From Pelagibacteraceae bacterium AG-345-O09 (GTDB lineage: Bacteria; Pseudomonadota; Alphaproteobacteria; Pelagibacterales; Pelagibacteraceae): a stretch of 64,000 nucleotides of DNA. Below, in pieces: positions 55,227 through 62,334 of the stretch. The notes beneath the pieces are model-generated. The model was not told the origin of the DNA. It did not search any database and worked only from the letters and a program-made list of their open reading frames with translations. Where the stretch lies: contig QCBC01000001.1 in NCBI GenBank assembly GCA_003281725.1, positions 1 through 64,000 on the forward strand, in the 5' to 3' direction. The position numbers were made by a program, and so were the translations under genes. How positions within the stretch are numbered: position 1 is the stretch's first letter; every line of letters begins with the position of its first letter.

Positions 55227-55739
55227 ATGAAATATATTTATCCTAAAATTTTAAGTACAAAAGTTAATATAGATAAAAGAGGATATCTGATTGAAACTTT
55301 TAAAAAAAAGAAATTAAATGTTAATTTTGATTATACAATCCTTGTTTCTTCAAAAAAAGATGTCTTCAGAGGCCTACATTTTCAAAAGAAAAAGCAACAG
55401 GAAAAATTACTAATAGTAACTAAGGGATCTATAATAGATTATTGTATTGACCTAAGAAAAAAATCAAAAACATTTACAAATGTATATAAATTTAATCTTA
55501 AAAAAAATTCAATTTTACATATACCAAAGGGTTTTGCTCATGGTTATTTATGCCAAGAAAAGGATAATAAATTAGTTTATCTATTGTCAAATTATTGGTT
55601 TAAGAAATATGAAAAGGTTTTAGATTATAAAGATAATGAAATAAATTTAAAACTTAATACAAAAAAAATTATTATCTCAAAAAGAGATAAAAAAGGTATG
55701 TCATTAAATCAGTTTAGAAAGGAAATTAAGTCACTTTAA
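55227..55739 (+). CDS. rfbC: dTDP-4-dehydrorhamnose 3,5-epimerase family protein (first copy)
   Basis: A 170-residue cupin-type epimerase. The active-site His is in FRGLHFQ, the conserved Asp-Arg in DYCIDLRKKSKTF, and PKGFAHGYLC closes the site. The Tyr region NYWFKKYEK is diverged from the usual DYYAP form. It starts directly after rfbA. Because a second homologue lies at 57833 and no rfbD is seen, the substrate may not be the standard rhamnose intermediate. Confidence 0.85.
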   Translation: MKYIYPKILSTKVNIDKRGYLIETFKKKKLNVNFDYTILVSSKKDVFRGLHFQKKKQQEKLLIVTKGSIIDYCIDLRKKSKTFTNVYKFNLKKNSILHIPKGFAHGYLCQEKDNKLVYLLSNYWFKKYEKVLDYKDNEINLKLNTKKIIISKRDKKGMSLNQFRKEIKSL

Positions 55740-55741
55740 AA

Positions 55742-56965
55742 ATGAGTAGATGTAGAGTTTGTTTTAAACCAATTAAAAAATTTATGTCTTTTGGTAAAAT
55801 GCCAATTGCAAATTCTTTTATTAAAAAGGATAAATTTAAAAAACAATATTTTTATGATATGGAAGCTGGTTTTTGTAAAAGTTGTTCAACTTTTCAATTA
55901 ATTAAAGTTCCTAAAGCTAAACTTATGTTTAACGAGAAGTATGCTTACTTAGCCTCAACGTCTAATTTTATGAAAAAACATTGGAGCAATTTATCAAAAA
56001 AAATTATTAATAATTTGAAAAACAATAAGAACCCATTTGTTGTCGAAATAGGCTCAAATGACGGTATTTTTTTAGAAAACATCGCAAAAAAAAAAATTAA
56101 TCATCTAGGTATAGATGCATCTAAAAATGTCTGTGAGATTTCAAAATCAAAAGGTATAAATTCACTAAATGCTTTTTTTAATGAAAAAACCGCCAGAAAA
56201 ATTGTAGCGAAATACGGTAAAGCAGATGTAATTGTATGTACAAATACAATGCATCATATCGAAGACATAAACGGTGTGGTTAAAGGTATGAGTGATTTAC
56301 TTAAAGACAAAGGAACAATAATAACTGAAGACCCATCTTTAAAAGAGATGTTGAATAAAAATGCTTATGATCAAATTTATGCTGAACATATGTACATCTG
56401 GTCATTGAGTTCTATTAATTTTCTTTTTGGTAAATATAAGATGGAAGTGTACGACATTGAAAATAACAAGTTACACGGTGGGTGTTCAAGATATTTTATA
56501 GCAAAAAACAATGTTAAAAAAATTACAAAAAAAGTTCAGGTTCATAAAATTTTAGAAAAAAAACTAAAGATTAATAAACTTTCTACATATATAAATTTCA
56601 AAAATAAAGTTAATTCTCTAAAGAAAGAATTAAAATCAAAATTAATTCAATTAAAAAAAAGAAATAAAATCATCGTCGGTTATGGCGCGCCAGCAAAAAG
56701 TACTACAATTCTTAACTTTTGTAATATAGATTACAAACTAATAGATAAAATATTTGATAATTCAAATACAAAAATAAATAAATATACTCCTGGTAAAAGC
56801 TTAATTAAAATAGAAAATTCAGATAAATTTAAAAAGACAAAAAGTGATTATTGTGTGTTATTTGCCTGGAACCATCAAAAAGAAATACTTGCAAAAGAAA
56901 AAAATTATTTAGAAAAAAACGGAAAATGGATTATTCCAGTACCTAGTCTAAAGGTTATAAAATGA
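55742..56965 (+). CDS. Zinc-binding sugar C-methyltransferase (TylC3/TcaB9-like)
   Basis: A 407-residue SAM-dependent methyltransferase in three parts: an N-terminal zinc finger (Cys4, Cys7, Cys45, Cys48), a central Rossmann domain with EIGSNDGIF and NTMHHIED, and a C-terminal domain with the VGYGAPAKSTT motif. This architecture is specific to enzymes that put a methyl group on a carbon (usually C3) of a dTDP-keto-sugar. It implies that this cluster makes a branched 6-deoxy sugar. Confidence 0.87.
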   Translation: MSRCRVCFKPIKKFMSFGKMPIANSFIKKDKFKKQYFYDMEAGFCKSCSTFQLIKVPKAKLMFNEKYAYLASTSNFMKKHWSNLSKKIINNLKNNKNPFVVEIGSNDGIFLENIAKKKINHLGIDASKNVCEISKSKGINSLNAFFNEKTARKIVAKYGKADVIVCTNTMHHIEDINGVVKGMSDLLKDKGTIITEDPSLKEMLNKNAYDQIYAEHMYIWSLSSINFLFGKYKMEVYDIENNKLHGGCSRYFIAKNNVKKITKKVQVHKILEKKLKINKLSTYINFKNKVNSLKKELKSKLIQLKKRNKIIVGYGAPAKSTTILNFCNIDYKLIDKIFDNSNTKINKYTPGKSLIKIENSDKFKKTKSDYCVLFAWNHQKEILAKEKNYLEKNGKWIIPVPSLKVIK

Positions 56966-57846
56966 ATAAAAAAATCTTAATTACTGGTGGTTCAGGTTTT
57001 ATTGGTAAAAGTTTAACCTTAAACTTATTAGATAAAAATTTTACAATTTATACAGTACTAAATAATAAAAAACAAAATAAAGAATTGTCTTTACAACTTA
57101 AAAGGAAATACAAAAATTTTAAACCAATATTTATAGATAATATAAATCAAATAGAAAAAAAAATTTCAAAAATAGATGCAAGTATTATAATCAATTTAGC
57201 ATCTAGATACTTAAGAAATCATAATTTTTCTAAAATGATAGATTTAATAAATTCGAATATACTATTTTCAACCTCAGTCTTAGAAGCATTTCCAAAAAAA
57301 AAACTTAAACAATTTATAAATTTATCATCGGTTATGATGCACAAAAATTCGGAAAAATATTTACCTTTAAATTTATATGCAGCAACAAAGAAAAGTTTCC
57401 TAGATATTTTAAAATATTATGAAACTACCTTTAAAAATGTGAAATTCTACAATTTATTTCTTCATGATATCTATGGAGAAAACGATCAAAGAGATAAAAT
57501 TATTCATACAATTATAATGAGTCATAAAAAAAATAAAAAAATTTATATTAATTCAAAAAAACTAGCACTTAATCTTCTTAATGTAGAGGATGTTAATCAA
57601 GCAATAAATTTAATCATAAATAAAAAAATCAAATCAGGAGACTACATTATAAAATCTAACAAATTTACGAATATGATTAATTTGATTAATAAAATTAATC
57701 TAAAGATTAAAAAGAAAATTAGATTTAGGGTTTTAAATAAAGAGATTGAAAAAGAAATCAAAAAAAAAATCAAACTGTTACCTTATTGGAAACAAAAATT
57801 TACAATCGAAAAAGATTTAATTAAGTATTTAGATGAAAATAATTAA
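56962..57846 (+). CDS. NAD-dependent epimerase/reductase (probable sugar 4-ketoreductase)
   Basis: A 294-residue extended SDR. The cofactor loop is GGSGFIGKSL, the catalytic Ser is in NLSSVMM and the Tyr-x3-Lys in YAATKKS. Its place after the methyltransferase and before a second 3,5-epimerase suggests a 4-ketoreductase that finishes the branched sugar, a common arrangement in deoxysugar clusters. Very Lys/Asn/Ile-rich. It overlaps the methyltransferase by 4 bp and the next gene by 14 bp. Confidence 0.8.
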   Translation: MNKKILITGGSGFIGKSLTLNLLDKNFTIYTVLNNKKQNKELSLQLKRKYKNFKPIFIDNINQIEKKISKIDASIIINLASRYLRNHNFSKMIDLINSNILFSTSVLEAFPKKKLKQFINLSSVMMHKNSEKYLPLNLYAATKKSFLDILKYYETTFKNVKFYNLFLHDIYGENDQRDKIIHTIIMSHKKNKKIYINSKKLALNLLNVEDVNQAINLIINKKIKSGDYIIKSNKFTNMINLINKINLKIKKKIRFRVLNKEIEKEIKKKIKLLPYWKQKFTIEKDLIKYLDENN

Positions 57847-58366
57847 TTCAAAATTAAAAGGTTTAAAGATAATAATTTCCAACAAATTTAGAGATAATAG
57901 AGGTTATTTAAGAGAAATTTATAAAAAAAAAATTATAAAAGAAAATTTAGTTTTTCATTATTTTGCTAAATCCAAAAAAAATGTCTTTAGAGGATTTCAT
58001 TTCCAAAGAAGCAACCAACAAATAAAGCTTGTGACTGTTTTGGAGGGGAAAATTATTGATATATGCATAGATTTACGTAGAAATTCCCCTACTTTTGGCA
58101 AATCATTCAAAATTTTATTGTCAGAAAAAAATAGGAAATCTATTTTGATACCTAAAGGATTTGCTCACGGCTACCTAAGTTTGAACAATACAAATTTAGT
58201 TTATTTCCAAAACTCTACCTATAGAGATAAAAATCAAGAAAAAGGTATATTGTGGAATGATACTAGCTTAAATGTCAAATTGCCTATTAAAAAACCTTTG
58301 ATTTCAAAAAAAGACCAACTAAATATGTCACTAAAATCTTTTCAAAAAAAATATAAGCATATATGA
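57833..58366 (+). CDS. dTDP-sugar 3,5-epimerase family protein (second copy)
   Basis: A 177-residue RfbC homologue with the active-site motifs FRGFHFQ, DICIDLRRNSPTFGK and PKGFAHGYLS. It is closer to canonical RfbC than the copy at 55227 (for example the RNSPTFGK motif). Two different epimerase-like genes in one cluster are typical of pathways to C-methylated L-sugars, where one may act before and one after methylation. It overlaps its neighbours by 14 and 4 bp. Confidence 0.85.
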   Translation: MKIINSKLKGLKIIISNKFRDNRGYLREIYKKKIIKENLVFHYFAKSKKNVFRGFHFQRSNQQIKLVTVLEGKIIDICIDLRRNSPTFGKSFKILLSEKNRKSILIPKGFAHGYLSLNNTNLVYFQNSTYRDKNQEKGILWNDTSLNVKLPIKKPLISKKDQLNMSLKSFQKKYKHI

Positions 58367-59577
58367 GAAAAATATATTATGGAAAAGCAGTTTATGACTC
58401 TAGAGAGATAAACGCTGTTAATAGAGTACTAAAAAATAATAGTTTGTCGTTGGTTGATGGACCGAATGTAAAAATTCTAGAAAAAAAAGTTAGTAAATTG
58501 TTTGGAAAAAAATATGGGTTAATGGTCAACTCTGGATCTTCTGCAAATTTATTAGCTATCGCATCTTTTAATTTTAAAAAAGGATCGGAAATAATTACTC
58601 CTAGTTTAACTTTCTCAACCACCGTTGCTCCTATATATCAATTAGGACTTAAGCCTCACTTTATTGGTGTTGAAAAAAATAAATTTGTTGCTGATCCTTA
58701 TCAAATTGAAAAATGTATAAATAGAAAAACTGTCGCAATAATGATTCCAAATTTAATTGGAAATATTGCAAACTGGAAAATGATTAATTCAATATCGAAA
58801 AAATATAATTTAAAGATTATTGAAGACTCAGCTGATACAATTGGTTACACATTAAATAATAAGATTGTGGGTAAATTTTCAGATATAGTAACAAATAGCT
58901 TTTATGCATCTCACATTATTAACGGAGCTGGTACAGGTGGTATAGTGTGTTTTAATGATTTTAAATTATATCAACGTGCTCAGTTATTAAGAGGCTGGGG
59001 AAGATCATCAGCTAACTTTGGTGAGTCAGAAAAGATAGAAAAAAGATTTAATGTTAAAATTTCAAATATTGATTATGATGGAAAATATATATTTTCAGAA
59101 CTTGGATATAATTTTTTACCTTCTGAAATATCGGCTGCATTCGCACTTGAACAAATTAAAAAACTTAAAAATAATATAGCTATCAGAAATAAAAATTTTG
59201 AATATTTAAAAAAATTTTTTAAACAATATAAAAAATTACTTGATTTACCAGAGCAATATACTGGAGTTAAAACTCCGTGGTTAGCATTTCCATTGGTTAT
59301 TAAAAAAAATAATTATTTTAACAGAAGAGATTTGCAAATATTTTTTGAAAAAAACAATATTCAAACAAGAACAATTTTTACAGGTAATATTTTAAAACAA
59401 CCTGTAATGAAGAAACGAGCTTACAGAAAGCATATCAACTGCAATCAAGTTGCTGATAATGTTATGAAAAATGGGATTCTACTAGGATGTCACCAAGGTA
59501 TGATCAAAAGTGACCTAGATTATATATGTAAAATATTCATAAAATTTTTAATTAAATTAAAAATTAATCAGACATAA
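58363..59577 (+). CDS. DegT/DnrJ-fold PLP enzyme with His for the catalytic Lys (sugar 3-dehydrase, ColD/RfbH-like)
   Basis: A 404-residue fold-type I enzyme. The residue that forms the PLP Schiff base in sugar aminotransferases is His184 (SFYASHIINGAGTGG), as in E1/RfbH and ColD, which remove the 3-hydroxyl of a 4-keto sugar. The pyridine-binding Asp155 (IIEDSAD) is retained. The RGWGR...KRF...DGKYIFSELGYN region aligns with RfbH, yet the cysteines that bind the [2Fe-2S] cluster there are missing (RSSANFGESEKIEKRF). It therefore likely deoxygenates without an Fe-S cluster, ColD-style. Confidence 0.78.
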   Translation: MRKIYYGKAVYDSREINAVNRVLKNNSLSLVDGPNVKILEKKVSKLFGKKYGLMVNSGSSANLLAIASFNFKKGSEIITPSLTFSTTVAPIYQLGLKPHFIGVEKNKFVADPYQIEKCINRKTVAIMIPNLIGNIANWKMINSISKKYNLKIIEDSADTIGYTLNNKIVGKFSDIVTNSFYASHIINGAGTGGIVCFNDFKLYQRAQLLRGWGRSSANFGESEKIEKRFNVKISNIDYDGKYIFSELGYNFLPSEISAAFALEQIKKLKNNIAIRNKNFEYLKKFFKQYKKLLDLPEQYTGVKTPWLAFPLVIKKNNYFNRRDLQIFFEKNNIQTRTIFTGNILKQPVMKKRAYRKHINCNQVADNVMKNGILLGCHQGMIKSDLDYICKIFIKFLIKLKINQT

Positions 59578-59589
59578 TTTATTTTAAAT

Positions 59590-59666
59590 TGGTAGCGGGA
59601 AGTGGGATCGAACCACTGACCTCGGGCTTATGAGTCCCGCGCTCTAACCAACTGAGCTACCCCGCC
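59590..59666 (-). tRNA. tRNA-Met (CAT), probably elongator
   Basis: A 77-nt cloverleaf with encoded CCA. Acceptor strands are GGCGGGG and TCCCGCT (first pair G1-U72), discriminator A. The anticodon loop CTCATAA holds CAT. An initiator is unlikely because the anticodon stem lacks three G-C pairs. A lysidine-modified tRNA-Ile2 cannot be ruled out from sequence. It is convergent with the sugar cluster, its 3' end only 12 bp from that cluster's last stop. Confidence 0.93.
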
Positions 59667-59680
59667 ATATATTATTTTGA

Positions 59681-59708
59681 CTTATAATAGTTTAATAATT
59701 TGATTCAA
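59681..59708 (-). promoter_or_regulatory. Predicted promoter of tRNA-Met
   Basis: On the minus strand TTGAAT (59703-59708) and TATAAG (59681-59686) with a 16-bp spacer, 14 bp upstream of the tRNA-Met 5' end. The same 16-bp spacing is seen for the other two tRNA promoters in this window. Confidence 0.5.
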
Positions 59709-59761
59709 TATTAATTAATCGAACAAATACTTACAAATTTAACGAGATTTATTAAGAATTA

Positions 59762-60007
59762 CTAAAAGATAATTAATCCAAATAATATCAACCCTGTGGA
59801 AGCTGCTGCTGAAAAATAAATTTTTTTTCTCTTTTCACTTTTTTTATTTAATTTAATTCTGTTTAAAAGAACATTAATATCACTACTTTTAGGTTGATCA
59901 TTTTTTTGATCTTTTTCTAAATATTTAGCAACTGATTTCTTTTTAACACTAAATCCCACATTTTTCATAATTCTAGTAGACCACGAAATTTTGAAATTTG
60001 CAAACAT
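59762..60007 (-). CDS. Hypothetical tail-anchored small protein, paralogue 1
   Basis: An 81-residue protein ending in a membrane helix (SAAASTGLILFGLIIF). Before it is a basic coiled segment with the motif DINVLLNRIKLNKKSEKRKK. The same DINVL motif and architecture occur in the protein encoded just upstream, so the two are tandem paralogues. The start codon overlaps the upstream stop (TAATG), implying coupled translation. No family recognised. Confidence 0.65.
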   Translation of the reverse strand: MFANFKISWSTRIMKNVGFSVKKKSVAKYLEKDQKNDQPKSSDINVLLNRIKLNKKSEKRKKIYFSAAASTGLILFGLIIF

Positions 60008-60234
60008 TAGAATGAAAGGTAAACACCTAGTAAACTTAAAGCTAATATTAGGGCAGAAAGAATTGTCATATTCTTTTTAAATTCTTTACTTTCACTCTCT
60101 TGGAGTTTTGACTTAAGAACGTTAATATCTACTCTTCCAGAAACAGTTTGATTTGTTAGAGGCTTTTCAGCAACACCATTATCACTTGGGGTCTCGATAT
60201 TAGTTTGATTATCTGTAAAGCCTTTATCACTCAT
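60007..60234 (-). CDS. Hypothetical tail-anchored small protein, paralogue 2
   Basis: A 75-residue protein. I chose the ATG at 60232-60234 (MSDKGFTDN); a start at 60285 is possible but adds an unlikely N-terminus. A polar, probably disordered N-terminal half is followed by VDINVLKSKLQESESKEFKKN and a C-terminal helix (TILSALILALSLLGVYLSF). The DINVL motif is shared with the next gene. It is divergent from the regulator gene at 60347. Confidence 0.65.
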   Translation of the reverse strand: MSDKGFTDNQTNIETPSDNGVAEKPLTNQTVSGRVDINVLKSKLQESESKEFKKNMTILSALILALSLLGVYLSF

Positions 60235-60302
60235 AATTACATTTAACCAACAAAATAGATTCTTAACAATTTTGTAAAAGTTCATACTGGGTCAAAATAT
60301 GG

Positions 60303-60331
60303 TTGACACATGTCCATTATGGGTTTCAAAT
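60303..60331 (+). promoter_or_regulatory. Possible promoter of the winged-helix regulator gene
   Basis: A perfect TTGACA (60303-60308) is followed after 17 bp by TCAAAT (60326-60331), 15 bp before the chosen ATG. The -10 match is 4 of 6. If right, the leader is very short, possibly leaderless. Confidence 0.35.
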
Positions 60332-60346
60332 CTCATTTATACAATT

Positions 60347-61366
60347 ATGAGTTTACAACAAATAGATTTTTCAAAAGTTCTAAACGATGATCAAGTTTAT
60401 GATCATATGATGAGCAACTATGATCAATTAGGAAAAGATTGGATCAATCATCAGTGGAGATGGATGAATGCAGTTTATCAAGCTTTCAAGGATCACTATA
60501 AATATATGATTATCATTTCAATGGTTGAAAAAACTTTACAATTTTATGATCAGATGAATATCAAATTATCCTATGAGCAATTTTATTCAAAAAATTTTCT
60601 CCAAATAGAAAAATTTAGTATCACAGAATTATGTGAAAAACTTCAATTACCAAAAGAGACTGTAAGAAGGAAGGTTTTAGAACTTGAAAAATTAGGAGTT
60701 CTTAAAAGGCAGAAAAAACAAATTATAATTGATCGTAGATCATTTACTTTTATCAAACCTGAAAATCAAATGAAATATACAGCTAGTTATATTTTGAAAA
60801 TCTCAGAAATCCTTGCTAAGGAAAAACTTTTTTCAAAGAAACTTGAAGCAAAAATCATTGAAAATGTGTTGAAGAAAAATTTTTCTATTACTTGGAGATG
60901 GTTTTATAGAATGCAAATTCCAATGATTATTGGATACCATGAAATGTTTGAAGACCTAACAACATTTCATGTTTGGGGAACAGTTTGTATGAACCAAGCT
61001 TTCAATTATAAAATACCCTTAAACAAGAGGAACGGCTCCAATAAAACACATGAATATATGGATTTTCAAAAAGAACTATTCAAAGGTGATTATAATAAAT
61101 TTAATCAATCAATTATATTAGGTGAAAAAGCTAGTAGTAACGGTGTTAGTGCGATGTCTGTTTCTGATATGACTGGAATACCTCGAGCAACAGTAATTAG
61201 AAAATGTAAGTTTTTAATAAAAAATGATTTTTTAAGATTAAATGAAAAAAAACAATATATTTTAACAGGTTTTAATGTTCAAAGAGTTTTACCATATCAA
61301 AAATTAATTTTCAAAAATAAAGCTAAATTCATTAGAAAAGTTCTTAATCTATTGACAATTTCATAA
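60347..61366 (+). CDS. Transcriptional regulator with two winged helix-turn-helix regions
   Basis: A 339-residue protein. The ATG at 60347 (MSLQQIDF) is preferred over 60299. Two separate helix-turn-helix segments are visible: ITELCEKLQLPKETVRRKVLELEKLGVL (about residues 81-108) and VSDMTGIPRATVIRKCKFLIKNDFL (about 273-300). Each is followed by a wing-like strand. The region between (about 120-260) is helical with aromatic residues and may bind a ligand. I recognise no exact family (MarR/Crp-like wings). Divergent from the tail-anchored pair, which it may control. Confidence 0.75.
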   Translation: MSLQQIDFSKVLNDDQVYDHMMSNYDQLGKDWINHQWRWMNAVYQAFKDHYKYMIIISMVEKTLQFYDQMNIKLSYEQFYSKNFLQIEKFSITELCEKLQLPKETVRRKVLELEKLGVLKRQKKQIIIDRRSFTFIKPENQMKYTASYILKISEILAKEKLFSKKLEAKIIENVLKKNFSITWRWFYRMQIPMIIGYHEMFEDLTTFHVWGTVCMNQAFNYKIPLNKRNGSNKTHEYMDFQKELFKGDYNKFNQSIILGEKASSNGVSAMSVSDMTGIPRATVIRKCKFLIKNDFLRLNEKKQYILTGFNVQRVLPYQKLIFKNKAKFIRKVLNLLTIS

Positions 61367-61412
61367 AATTTTTTTTTTTTCAATTTTTGTTATTATATCG
61401 CAAAGATGATAT

Positions 61413-61435
61413 GCAATAAAACTGTTGCTTTTTTT
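61413..61435 (+). terminator. Weak hairpin plus T-run after the regulator gene
   Basis: GCAA and TTGC (61413-61416 and 61425-61428) can pair around an 8-base loop and are followed by seven T. The stem is short, so efficiency is doubtful, but it lies correctly between the regulator stop and the next gene. Confidence 0.3.
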
Positions 61436-61482
61436 GAATACATTTAATTAACTTAATAATAATTTATTTCATAAGGAAAGGT

Positions 61483-62334
61483 ATGGAAGTAGTAACAAAA
61501 ATAGCACCTATCATACTCGCATTAATAATGTTGGGTTTGGGTTTAGGTTTAAAAATTGAAGATTTTACGAGAGTATTAAAAACTCCTAAAGATTTTATTG
61601 TAGGTTTTTTTTCTCAACTAATAATTCTTCCATTAGTTGCTTACTTATTAATTATTATATTTAAAACACCACCTGAAATTGCTATTGGAGTTATGATTAT
61701 TGCTGCTGCACCGGGTGGGGTTACATCAAATATATTAACTAAATTTGCTAATGGAGATGTCGCTTTATCTATTACTTTAACAGCTATAATTAGTTTAATT
61801 TCTATTATTACAGTTCCTCTTATAATTTTTACATCTGCTGATTTGTTTGGAATTACAAATATTTCTCAAAATATTTCAATGACTGGTATAGCACTAAAGA
61901 TGTTTTTAGTTGTAACGGTTCCAGTTGTCTTGGGAATGATTATAAGAAAATTTGCTGAAAATTTTGTAAATTCAAAAATTCAGATATTTGAAAAACTTAA
62001 TATAGTATTATTTATCATTTTTTTTATAGCTGCATTTTATGAAGAAAGAGAAAATTTTATAGATTTTCTAATGCAAGCAGGTTTCATTACTTTAATTCTA
62101 AATATAACAATGATGATCGTGGCCTATTACCTTAGTAAAACTTTTGCCTCAGGAATAAAACAACAAAAATGTATTACTTTAGAATGTGGATTACAAAATG
62201 GTACTTTAGCGATATTTGTTTCTACACAAATATTTGGTACAGATATAATCTATATAACTCCAACAGCTGCTTATGCTTTAATTATGTACATCACTGGTTT
62301 TATATTTGTTTTTCTTTTAAAAAATAAAGTTTAA
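61483..62334 (+). CDS. Bile acid:sodium symporter (BASS) family transporter
   Basis: A 283-residue membrane protein with about nine helices. The motif AAAPGGVTSNILTKFANGDVALS is the conserved crossover/sodium-site segment of the BASS family, and CGLQNGTLAIFVSTQIFG is the second. Bacterial members take up bile acids, pantoate or other organic acids; the substrate here is unknown. An AAGGAAAGGT Shine-Dalgarno precedes the ATG. It is convergent with the dehydrogenase gene on the right, with a 4-bp overlap. Confidence 0.92.
   Translation: MEVVTKIAPIILALIMLGLGLGLKIEDFTRVLKTPKDFIVGFFSQLIILPLVAYLLIIIFKTPPEIAIGVMIIAAAPGGVTSNILTKFANGDVALSITLTAIISLISIITVPLIIFTSADLFGITNISQNISMTGIALKMFLVVTVPVVLGMIIRKFAENFVNSKIQIFEKLNIVLFIIFFIAAFYEERENFIDFLMQAGFITLILNITMMIVAYYLSKTFASGIKQQKCITLECGLQNGTLAIFVSTQIFGTDIIYITPTAAYALIMYITGFIFVFLLKNKV

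Noticed and set aside
58363..59577. Ordinary DegT-type sugar aminotransferase
   Set aside because: The PLP lysine is replaced by His184, which is incompatible with normal transamination.
51462..59666. Prophage, integrase or insertion sequence beside tRNA-Met
   Set aside because: No transposase, integrase or terminal repeat was found. Only the position next to the tRNA suggests an island.
61367..61482. Riboswitch in front of the BASS gene
   Set aside because: The 116-bp gap shows only weak inverted repeats and a T-run; no known riboswitch core could be recognised.
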